This document shows positions 31,489-39,290 of a DNA stretch of 45,865 bases, in pieces. Position numbers and translations under genes: made by a program. The notes below the pieces were generated by a model. That model had not been told where the DNA came from, ran no database searches, and saw only the letters and a program-made list of their open reading frames with translations. Position 1 is the stretch's first letter. Every line of letters starts with the position of its first letter. The stretch comes from Lachnospiraceae bacterium (GTDB lineage Bacteria > Bacillota > Clostridia > Lachnospirales > Lachnospiraceae). The DNA lies in assembly GCA_024692905.1 (NCBI GenBank), contig JAILLY010000132.1:1-45865 (forward strand), given 5' to 3'.

Positions 31489-33654
31489 TCATCCCTCCTG
31501 TCTCCTCACGATCGCAAGCATCGTAAGGTCATCAAACTGCGGGGCTTCCCCGACAAATTCATCAACCGAAGCCTTAACATTCTTAAGCAGCTGTTCAGGC
31601 ACGGCCATGGGTTCCTTATTAAGTGCATCGATCATCCTGTCGCATCCGAACAGCTCGTTATTTGCATTGGTTGCTTCCGGTACGCCGTCCGTATACAGGA
31701 ACAAACACTCACCATCCCCAAGTTCTATCTCATATTCGGTATATGGGATATCCTCCATCGCTCCGACTATCATGCCGTGTTTATCCTTGATGAGTTCAAA
31801 CCGGCCGTCGCTCTTGCGTATTGCGGGATATTCATGTCCGGCATTGGTTGCCACTATCTTGCCCGTGCTTATCTCCATGATCCCGAGCCATACCGTAACG
31901 AACATTCCCTCTGCGTTGGTCTCGTACAACTTGTTGTTCACTTCCTCGAGAATGGTCTTGGGGCTGCGGCACATCTGAGCCTGATCCTTGATAAGGGTCT
32001 TGGATATTACCATGAACAGTGCAGCCGGAACTCCCTTGCCCGAAACATCCGCCATTACCAGTGCCAGGTGATCGTCATCAAGCAGGAAGAAATCATAGAA
32101 GTCACCGCCGACTTCCTTGGCCGGTGTCATGGATGCAAATATGTCAAAGTCATTCCTGTCGGGGAACGGCGGGAAGATGCAGGGCAGCATATCCGCCTGG
32201 ATCTGCGTGGCAACGTTAAGCTCCGCTCCTATCCTTTCCTTCTCCGCAGTGATCGTCTGGACTTCATCTATGTAATTACGTATCCTTTCTGTCAGCGACT
32301 TAAAGGAATATGCAAGGACTTCGGTCTCATCGCCGGTCTTTTCATCCCATTCAAGTTCAAGGTTATCACCCTTTAAAGCTCTTACGCCGTCGGTAAGCTT
32401 ATTGATCGGCCTTACGATAAGATGCGAAAGCCTTATGGCAACAAGCGCAACGATAAGGAACGAGATTATCGTTATTATCACAAGCAGGTAGTATACCGAC
32501 CTGATACTTGAATCCGTCTGGCTTATCGAATCATCGGTAAAAGCATTGATGCTGGTAATAAGCTGCTTGGTCGGGGAATCGACCTCTTCCTTGGACAATA
32601 TGATCACAAATGACCAGCCTATGGTCTCCATGGGTGCGTAAGCAACATAATAGGAAGTTCCGTCAAGGTTCAGCATATCGACACCCTTTTCACCGTCCAC
32701 AGCCTTCTTGGCGATAAGCGCAAGCGAAGGATTGGCAGCGTTCCTAAGGTCGTAGCCGTCCACCTCGGCGGTCAGAGTTCCCGATTTACGCGTTGAGAAT
32801 ATGATCTGCCCGTCCTGGTTGATCATACAGGCATCGCTTGACTCTCCGACTCTTATGCTGTTAACGAGTTCCTCAACATTATCAAGATACATGCCCGCAC
32901 CGGCAACACCCTTGAACATGCCCTTGGATACGATCGGAACACCGCACATGATACCTGTCCTTGAGGTATGGGCATCCTTTGAAACCGGAGTATAGAAAGG
33001 TTTGCCCGTTTCCTTCGCTCCTATGTACCAGGGGCGGGTGGCTGCTTCATAAGGCATTATATTTCCGTTCTCATCGAATTTCTTGGCCGAAATGTAATCC
33101 GCCTGCAACATGATACCGGTCTCCGAAGCCACATAATCGGATACCATGTTTTCGTTTTTTTCATTGACAGAGATCAGGACATCCTGAACGTTGCCGAGAA
33201 GTCCGGTCTCCTTTTTTATCGTTTCACTGTTCTGGTCGGTCGATTCCGAAAAGAGCAGCTGCATCGCAAGGAAACCGTCGTTTTTCGCATCGGGAAGCGG
33301 CACATCCCTCGAAGGATACGAAGCCTGCTTATCATAAACCCTCTGCGCCGCGGCCGCTATGATCTCAACGCTCTTGCGGAATTCCAGGAATTCGCTGTTT
33401 GCAAGGTTTGCCTTACCCTCGGCAAGATTGAGCAGATGCTCGGTTATCTGGGCCTTCATTGTTTCGGAAGAAGTCCGCTCGGCCATGTCTCCCATCTTCT
33501 CACTCGAGATCATCATGTTCCTGCGGATACCGTTGATGACCACGAGGTTCGTGATACTGACTATAAGGAGGGTAGACAGCGCAACGAGTATCATCGCGCC
33601 CGCGATCTTCCTTAGCATGCTCCGTTTTTTGAAAATTTCCATATTCCTTATCAT
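31489..33654 (-). CDS. dCache-HAMP-SpoIIE sensor phosphatase (RsbU/RsbP type)
   Basis: 721 residues from the ATG at 33654; the GTG of the longer frame lies in GAGGAG (33660-33665). A transmembrane helix (about residues 17-40) is followed by a large extracellular dCache domain (about 60-370, with YISAKKFDENGNIMPYEAAT and RPWYIGAKETGKPFYTPVS motifs), a second helix (about 385-410) and a HAMP linker. The PP2C-type SpoIIE domain has KEVGGDFYDFFLLDDDHLAL, MADVSGKGVPAALFM and FDDLTMLAIV (metal Asp residues intact). Such proteins dephosphorylate STAS-domain anti-anti-sigma factors after sensing an outside ligand. It follows the GNAT gene by 8 bases. Confidence 0.94.
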   Translation of the reverse strand: MIRNMEIFKKRSMLRKIAGAMILVALSTLLIVSITNLVVINGIRRNMMISSEKMGDMAERTSSETMKAQITEHLLNLAEGKANLANSEFLEFRKSVEIIAAAAQRVYDKQASYPSRDVPLPDAKNDGFLAMQLLFSESTDQNSETIKKETGLLGNVQDVLISVNEKNENMVSDYVASETGIMLQADYISAKKFDENGNIMPYEAATRPWYIGAKETGKPFYTPVSKDAHTSRTGIMCGVPIVSKGMFKGVAGAGMYLDNVEELVNSIRVGESSDACMINQDGQIIFSTRKSGTLTAEVDGYDLRNAANPSLALIAKKAVDGEKGVDMLNLDGTSYYVAYAPMETIGWSFVIILSKEEVDSPTKQLITSINAFTDDSISQTDSSIRSVYYLLVIITIISFLIVALVAIRLSHLIVRPINKLTDGVRALKGDNLELEWDEKTGDETEVLAYSFKSLTERIRNYIDEVQTITAEKERIGAELNVATQIQADMLPCIFPPFPDRNDFDIFASMTPAKEVGGDFYDFFLLDDDHLALVMADVSGKGVPAALFMVISKTLIKDQAQMCRSPKTILEEVNNKLYETNAEGMFVTVWLGIMEISTGKIVATNAGHEYPAIRKSDGRFELIKDKHGMIVGAMEDIPYTEYEIELGDGECLFLYTDGVPEATNANNELFGCDRMIDALNKEPMAVPEQLLKNVKASVDEFVGEAPQFDDLTMLAIVRRQEG

Positions 33655-33662
33655 AGATCTCC

Positions 33663-34703
33663 TCACATGAACGCTTCTATATCACGTCTGATCTCATCAA
33701 AACTCTCCGTAAGCGCATACCCTTCCATGTTGAGCTTCGTATCGCCTATCCACTGCATATACATACTCTCATCGGGTCCGCACACAGGCTTTAATCCCGA
33801 GAAGAAAAATCCCGCTTTCTTAAGCTCGTCATACTCATAAAAGACCGACGGTGAACTCATATTCAGCATCACCTGGATCACCCATCCGGGTTCATCCGGG
33901 AACGACGCGATGAGCTCCTTCATCTTAAGGGCGATATCCCTTCCGGGAGTTAAGACCCTTGCCGCCGCGAAACGCTGCTCATTGTCCCTGCTTATGACTA
34001 TCTCCGATCTTTCCGGGATCCCTGCTCCTCCCACGGTATCCGGGGATCTTCCCGATATATTATAATCAACTTTCAGCCTTTTGTATATCTTATCCGTGTA
34101 AGACTCAAGCTCCTTTGGCACGTAAACGGTGCCCGCTTTCTTTTTTGCAACGGGAAGCACCATTATCCCTTCCGAATACTTGTCACAGTCATACTTTTCA
34201 TAACTGTTATGCATCTTCTCGGTAAGAAAACTCCCGAGGCGGAATCCCGTCGGGATCATACCGTATGCTTCGCACACGTTCTGCGTGGATCTGTGGAAAG
34301 TCACCGCATGGACGAACAGCGCACACGGACCCATCTTTTCGGCAAGCGGCAGGGTATAATTGACCAGTGCCCCGGAAAGGCCGTATTTACGGTATTTTTT
34401 CCTTATTATCTGGGATGCGGGTTCGATGTAATCCTCTCCGTCCTTAAAGATATGGAATATCTCCATACCGGCGATCTCCCCGTCCGCTTCGGCCACGAAG
34501 AAAACATACTTTCCGCTGACTGCATCCTCCCTTATCCTGTCCTCATCATAAAAATCTTTTTTGAAATAACTTGATCCGTACTCCTCGGTCACACATCCGA
34601 TCATCCCGGCTTCGTCTCCGGATCTGAAAGGACGCATTAAGAAAACGGTCCTGTCACCGTCATTCGAAACAAGTTCGATTTTCTTTTCCTCAAACGTGAT
34701 CAT
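33663..34703 (-). CDS. GNAT-family acetyltransferase
   Basis: 346 residues. The first half is a GNAT domain: VFLMRPFRSGDEAGMIGCV (start), FFVAEADGEIAGMEIFHIF (beta4), and IIRKKYRKYGLSGALVNYT (about residues 97-115), the acetyl-CoA-binding motif A in the R-x-x-G-x-[GS]-x-x-L pattern. The second half (about 170-346) is less clear but contains a further alpha/beta unit ending QWIGDTKLNMEGYALTE. Its target is unknown. GNAT domains of this kind are sometimes fused to RsbW-like ATPase domains in other bacteria; here the ATPase is in the neighbouring MATE gene, 8 bases upstream. It also abuts the SpoIIE phosphatase, so it likely belongs to the same signalling unit. Confidence 0.82.
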   Translation of the reverse strand: MITFEEKKIELVSNDGDRTVFLMRPFRSGDEAGMIGCVTEEYGSSYFKKDFYDEDRIREDAVSGKYVFFVAEADGEIAGMEIFHIFKDGEDYIEPASQIIRKKYRKYGLSGALVNYTLPLAEKMGPCALFVHAVTFHRSTQNVCEAYGMIPTGFRLGSFLTEKMHNSYEKYDCDKYSEGIMVLPVAKKKAGTVYVPKELESYTDKIYKRLKVDYNISGRSPDTVGGAGIPERSEIVISRDNEQRFAAARVLTPGRDIALKMKELIASFPDEPGWVIQVMLNMSSPSVFYEYDELKKAGFFFSGLKPVCGPDESMYMQWIGDTKLNMEGYALTESFDEIRRDIEAFM

Positions 34704-34711
34704 ACAAATAC

Positions 34712-36484
34712 CTACAATATCACTATAAGATTATTGGTCCCGAAGGTATTCTGATACATTACTTCGGATGCCCTGCTTATTATCATCTTCATTCCGAGAG
34801 CGTCATCAAGCAGCATCTCTTCGGCCGTCATATTGGCACTCTTCTCTTTATACCATGCAACCGGATCGAACTTTATGCCGCCGCATCTTACGCGCATGAT
34901 GAGTCCGTCCTCATCGATATAGATACGCACGTCCACGGATCCGTCCGGCTGATCCTTAAGGCACTGCTCGTTTATCGTGAGCAGCATCTCCTCGATGGCC
35001 ATGGGAAGGAATGACTTTACCTTAGCATCCACTTCATGTTCGTCGCAGAACTCTGCCATCCTCTTTGATGCTTCCACCGCGCCTTCCGTACTGCTTCCCA
35101 CCGAAAAAGAAATATAATTCTGTTCCGGCATTCTGTCAATATACAGAAAACCGTATTTTCTCGAATGTCTGACACCGGAAACATATCCCGCGATCAGCAT
35201 GACGGCCAGCGTGAACAGTTCAGCCAGAAGAAATGACGCATATAAATGCCTGCCTCCCGCGCCGAAGATAAATATCGCACTGAACAGAAGGACGAACCCG
35301 AGCGACCTTAAGAATACGAGCAGACAGGACAGTAATACCTTCTTAAGCGTGGAATAATAAAATATAAAAACATTCAGTACCGAAGCAGGTATGAGGCTCA
35401 CCATTATCCATATGATGGCCTCGGCCGCCTGCGCTGCCTCCGGAGTTCCTTTAAGGCCGAAAGCTCCCGCTATCGGACCCGCAAGAGGTATCACCGCCGC
35501 CAGGAGGACCGCATGTATGACCAGGGTATAACGTATACCGCTGTTCATAAGGATCTTAAGGCTTGAGGAATCCCTCTCTCCGTAGAATATGCCGGTAAGC
35601 GGCACTATGGTCTGGCCGCCGCCTGAAACACTCGCGCTCGTTAAGTTTATTATCGCGCATGCCACTGCAAATACCGCCGCGCTTCCGGCTCCGAAGTATT
35701 TGAGTATCCACGCGTTTAAGATCATTGTCCTTAACATATTGCACAGGTTGTTAAGGCCTGCCGCGCCTCCCCTTGACCAGACGCTCTTTGTAAGCCATCC
35801 GATATCTGCGGCGGAAAAACGGAGCAGCTTAATAACGTTACTCTCTTTATTACGGAACATGCACGCAATTCCTGCCGCATCAGCCACCGCGGTGCTCATA
35901 ACGACTGCTGCCGCCACACCCTTAAGACCCAGGCCTGCACCGGTGAACGAAAGCACTAGCACGATATCAAGGACAGTCATTCCCCCGAAGATATACATAG
36001 CTTCCGCTGCCCTTCCGTCAAGCCTTAAGAAATTGAACGGATAATACATAAGAGTGGTCAGGAAACCGAAGGGGATGATCAGATCGGAATATTCCCGCGA
36101 AAGGTGATAGAGCCGGTTGCTCACTCCCTGCAGCGTCATCAGCTCTTTATAAACGAGCATGATCAGAACGGAGATGATAACAGGTATCACTATTGACGCA
36201 ACAAGAGAGTAAGTCGTATACTTGCCTACTCTCTCTTCTTCTCCCCTCCCTATCGCGACAGAAGCTGCCGACGAAGCGCCTATGCTTATAAGGCAGCCCA
36301 GCATCGCGAAAAGGAAGGTAAATGAACTTATCACGTTTATCGCCGCAAGAGCCTCGTGTCCGAGCCTGCTGCCGACTATGAGACTGTTGATAAACCCGGT
36401 TATCGTAGTCCCGAGTATGGTCAGTATCGTCGGAAAGAGATATCTGCGGAGTATTCTGTTTATGAAACGGTCACTGGTCTTCAT
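34712..36484 (-). CDS. MATE-family transporter fused to an RsbW-like HATPase domain
   Basis: 590 residues. Residues about 1-440 have about twelve membrane helices of the MATE/MOP exporter family (LFPTILTILGTTITGFINSL, SGGGQTIVPLTGIFYG). About residue 455-590 is a cytoplasmic domain aligning with anti-sigma kinases (HATPase_c_2): SSTEGAVEASKRMAEFCDEH, MAIEEMLLTINEQC, VRCGGIKFDP, DALGMKMIISRAS and the final NTFGTNNLIVIL. In the N-box E-x3-N pattern the Asn is Thr503, and the G1 Asp is Cys534, so ATP binding may be weak or lost. Its start overlaps the amylase stop by one base. It could be a ligand-gated membrane regulator rather than an exporter. Confidence 0.88.
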   Translation of the reverse strand: MKTSDRFINRILRRYLFPTILTILGTTITGFINSLIVGSRLGHEALAAINVISSFTFLFAMLGCLISIGASSAASVAIGRGEEERVGKYTTYSLVASIVIPVIISVLIMLVYKELMTLQGVSNRLYHLSREYSDLIIPFGFLTTLMYYPFNFLRLDGRAAEAMYIFGGMTVLDIVLVLSFTGAGLGLKGVAAAVVMSTAVADAAGIACMFRNKESNVIKLLRFSAADIGWLTKSVWSRGGAAGLNNLCNMLRTMILNAWILKYFGAGSAAVFAVACAIINLTSASVSGGGQTIVPLTGIFYGERDSSSLKILMNSGIRYTLVIHAVLLAAVIPLAGPIAGAFGLKGTPEAAQAAEAIIWIMVSLIPASVLNVFIFYYSTLKKVLLSCLLVFLRSLGFVLLFSAIFIFGAGGRHLYASFLLAELFTLAVMLIAGYVSGVRHSRKYGFLYIDRMPEQNYISFSVGSSTEGAVEASKRMAEFCDEHEVDAKVKSFLPMAIEEMLLTINEQCLKDQPDGSVDVRIYIDEDGLIMRVRCGGIKFDPVAWYKEKSANMTAEEMLLDDALGMKMIISRASEVMYQNTFGTNNLIVIL

Positions 36485-37989
36485 CAGTCCTCATTGATAA
36501 CAAGATACTCGTAAGCAGGCTCCGTTACCCATACCGCGGATGAGAAGCCCTGTACCGTAAAGTTACCGAAACCCTCCTCGTCTATCGTGACCACATCCCT
36601 TATCTTGCGCATGCAGTCCCTGAAGCATTTGCCGGCAAATTTCTTACCGACATACATGCGTTTCGAGCCGTCGATCTTATCGGAAAGCAGTACGGCGATA
36701 CCCGAATCCGGATGCTCGTCATCCCCTTCCCTGGTCCATCCGATAACATTATAATCGTCTATGTAATCATGCTGCTCACCGTAAGCGTAATCATGACGCA
36801 CACGTATAAGGGTACGCAGCCTCGGAATGGGTATGTTCCTCGTGCACGGTATACCGTAGAGGTCACCGTAGAATACGCAGGGTATACCGTCCTTATGCAG
36901 AAGTATGAGAGCATATGTCACCTGCTTCATCCATGTGTTTACGAAGGATTCAAGTGACTGTCCCGGCTGGGAATCATGATTGTCTACAAAGGTGATCGCG
37001 TTTTCGGGACGCCTCTGTATCAGAGTATTATTGAATATCTCTGCCATGTTGTAATTGCCGTCGGCATAGGACATCTGACGGATATTAAAGTGCAGGGGTA
37101 CATCGAATAAGCTCATGCATCCGGAGGTCCGGTCTATATAGTCAAGCAGTGTGTTCACGTCTCCGTGCCAGTACTCGCCTATTATGGGGAATTCCTCACC
37201 CTTGCGGTAGGCACGAATGTCATCAATGTACTGCTTCATAAAGGATGCGCCTATATGCTTGACCGCATCCATCCTGAACCCGTCAACCCCCGTCGTATCC
37301 AGATACCATTTGGCCCAGTTCTCAAGTTCCTCCTTAACCTCGGGGTTGTATACGTCCACATCGGCACCCATAAGGTAATCGAAATTGCCCATCTCATTGC
37401 TTACGTCACCGGCCCAGTTCTTATCGGCGAAACGATAGATATTGCCGGTCTGCTTCTCGTTATTATCCCAGTCGACACCGGTGAAATGCGTATGGTTCCA
37501 GGTGAACTTCGAATACTTGCCCTTCCTGCCCGGGAAGGTGAATTTCGTGGGCGCGGAGATCGTGTAGGCATCCGACCAGTTATCATATCTGTTGTTCGGG
37601 TTGACTTTTACCGCGGAGACATCTTCGAACTCATCGGCACCGACCCTGTGGTTTAAGACAACATCGGCAAGCACCTTGATACCTGCATCATGGAACGCCT
37701 TGATACAGTCAAGATATTCCTGTTTGCCGCCGTACTTGGTCTTTAAAAGTCCCTTCTGGTCGAACTCACCGAGATCATACATATCGTATACGGCATACCC
37801 GACATTATCCTCTATGAAACCTGCCTTGTATGCGGGCGGAAGCCACACATCGGTTATACCGAATTCCGCAAGCCTCGGCGCCTGGGCCGTGCACTTGTTC
37901 CACAGTACGTGATTACCCTCCACGTACCACTCGTAATACTGGATTATGGTTCTGTTGAAGTTCCTGTCCTGACTCTTCTTTTTGGCCAT
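36484..37989 (-). CDS. Cytoplasmic alpha-amylase (GH13_5-like)
   Basis: 501 residues with no signal peptide. IIQYYEWYVEGNHVLWNKCT and GITDVWLPPAYKA are typical of the liquid-type/cytoplasmic alpha-amylases (AmyS/AmyA group, GH13_5). DVVLNHRVGAD is the calcium-strand motif, GFRMDAVKHIG carries the nucleophile Asp241, IIGEYWHGD the acid/base Glu272, and FVDNHDSQPG Asp339. It hydrolyses internal alpha-1,4 bonds of storage glycogen or imported maltodextrin. Its stop overlaps the MATE start by one base. The coupling to a signalling cassette is unusual. Length is normal for the group. Confidence 0.94.
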   Translation of the reverse strand: MAKKKSQDRNFNRTIIQYYEWYVEGNHVLWNKCTAQAPRLAEFGITDVWLPPAYKAGFIEDNVGYAVYDMYDLGEFDQKGLLKTKYGGKQEYLDCIKAFHDAGIKVLADVVLNHRVGADEFEDVSAVKVNPNNRYDNWSDAYTISAPTKFTFPGRKGKYSKFTWNHTHFTGVDWDNNEKQTGNIYRFADKNWAGDVSNEMGNFDYLMGADVDVYNPEVKEELENWAKWYLDTTGVDGFRMDAVKHIGASFMKQYIDDIRAYRKGEEFPIIGEYWHGDVNTLLDYIDRTSGCMSLFDVPLHFNIRQMSYADGNYNMAEIFNNTLIQRRPENAITFVDNHDSQPGQSLESFVNTWMKQVTYALILLHKDGIPCVFYGDLYGIPCTRNIPIPRLRTLIRVRHDYAYGEQHDYIDDYNVIGWTREGDDEHPDSGIAVLLSDKIDGSKRMYVGKKFAGKCFRDCMRKIRDVVTIDEEGFGNFTVQGFSSAVWVTEPAYEYLVINED

Positions 37990-38037
37990 CTGTTTTCTCT
38001 CTTTCGTTATTATATCAGTCTTATACGCAGGATGATA

Positions 38038-38325
38038 CTATTTCACTTTACTGTATACATTTACTACAGACGGTGCGCTCTGGAGCTTTTGGATCTTTGG
38101 GACGATGCCCGTAAAATGCTCCGTCTTAAAATGAGCTTCAAGGCTCTCTTTATCCTCCCATTCCTCAATGAGGACATGCTCTCCGGGATGTTCGCCGTCT
38201 GCATATAATGTGTACGAAATATTACCCTTTTCTTCCCTCGTGCGGTCGATGAGTTCAAAGATGAGCTTATAGTACTCATCAACACACTCGGGTCTTATAT
38301 AATCTCTTGCTGTTGAAGTTATCAT
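38038..38325 (-). CDS. ABM-family monooxygenase-like protein (YgiN-like)
   Basis: 95 residues. It fits the dimeric alpha/beta (ferredoxin-like) ABM fold: TARDYIRPECVDEYYKLIFE, EEKGNISYTLYADGEHPGEH and LIEEWEDKESLEAHFKTEHF, the last being the family hallmark with the H-F pair. The family includes quinol monooxygenases and stress-induced proteins. It starts 4 bases after the DUF6273 lipoprotein, with AAAGGTGA as ribosome site, and lies 48 bases before the amylase gene. The role here is unknown, possibly oxidative or quinone stress. Confidence 0.82.
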   Translation of the reverse strand: MITSTARDYIRPECVDEYYKLIFELIDRTREEKGNISYTLYADGEHPGEHVLIEEWEDKESLEAHFKTEHFTGIVPKIQKLQSAPSVVNVYSKVK

Positions 38326-38329
38326 ATTA

Positions 38330-39253
38330 TCACCTTTCGTTTACCGTACCGTCGGAGCATACCGTGCCGGCATATTTCCACAGTTTCGAAGCATCTTTAA
38401 GGTTCATCCTTAATACAGGACGTATGCACATGCGGTATTTGTCCATATGGAGGCTTGCAACATAAGCACCACCGCCGCCGCTCACATGATCCGGATACTG
38501 AGCGCTGTTAGCCGGAGAACGGAGCCACCATGCCGCGGGGGACATATTGGATTTACCGGGGAATCCTTCCTTGCCGTCCTCATAAGCCGTCGATACGGCC
38601 ACACGCGTGGGATCCTCTTCGGTAAAGATGAATTTCTCTCCGTCCTCGGGACCGTTTAATTCATTCTTGACAAAACCGTATGCCGGATTTACCGCCTCCT
38701 CAAATGAAAGGCAGAATATCTTATCCTGTGTATCGTTTCCTCCTGCGGTACCGAATACGGGATTATCTTCGGTTACTACGGTAGACACTGTTATGGCATT
38801 TATCTCTTCATCCGTAAAGGCATTCTTCATAAAGCCGGATGCCGAATAATCGATGCCGGATGCATTGGCGGATGCACCATAGTTATTAAGGAATGACCTT
38901 AATGTACAGTCCTCCCAGGTGACTTCGATCTCATCCGGATTAAAGGCGATGATATCAAGAAGCTTATCCGATATAAGGAACGCATTGCCGTCTGCATCTA
39001 TCTCAAGTACGCGCCATTTAAGAGGCTCCCTGTTGTCATCTTCGGTAACCTTCCCGTCTCCGTTTGAATCCGTGTTCTGCCAGTAATTACCGAACCAGAT
39101 GCAGTCCCATGTGGATACTTCGTTCTCTGTTACGGGACCCTTTATGTCCTTATACGCCGAACCCTTACCGCATCCGGCCATCACTGACAGGGATACCGCA
39201 AGCAATGAGACTGTCAAAGTCATGGCAAGACCTTTCGTGAACTTGTTCTTCAT
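38330..39253 (-). CDS. DUF6273 lipoprotein with EF-hand-like loop
   Basis: 307 residues. A signal with lipobox MAGC (MKNKFTKGLAMTLTVSLLAV..., Cys about residue 28) anchors it outside. DSNGDGKVTEDDN is a DxNxDG calcium loop of EF-hand/dockerin type. The rest is DUF6273-like: a WDCIWFGNYWQ start, PLKWRVLEIDADGNAFLISD, LRSFLN, and a final AAWWLRSPA plus IRPVLRMNL end, the pattern found in many Lachnospiraceae surface proteins. No enzymatic motif is seen. It follows the ABC exporter by 37 bases. Confidence 0.87.
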   Translation of the reverse strand: MKNKFTKGLAMTLTVSLLAVSLSVMAGCGKGSAYKDIKGPVTENEVSTWDCIWFGNYWQNTDSNGDGKVTEDDNREPLKWRVLEIDADGNAFLISDKLLDIIAFNPDEIEVTWEDCTLRSFLNNYGASANASGIDYSASGFMKNAFTDEEINAITVSTVVTEDNPVFGTAGGNDTQDKIFCLSFEEAVNPAYGFVKNELNGPEDGEKFIFTEEDPTRVAVSTAYEDGKEGFPGKSNMSPAAWWLRSPANSAQYPDHVSGGGGAYVASLHMDKYRMCIRPVLRMNLKDASKLWKYAGTVCSDGTVNER

Positions 39254-39290
39254 AGTGATCCTCCTATCTTTGTTTTATGATAACAGGCTC

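Noticed and set aside
31489..33654. Reading the phosphatase as sporulation protein SpoIIE
   Set aside because: It shares only the PP2C domain; the dCache and HAMP parts and its location away from tilS mark it as an RsbU/RsbP-type sensor phosphatase.
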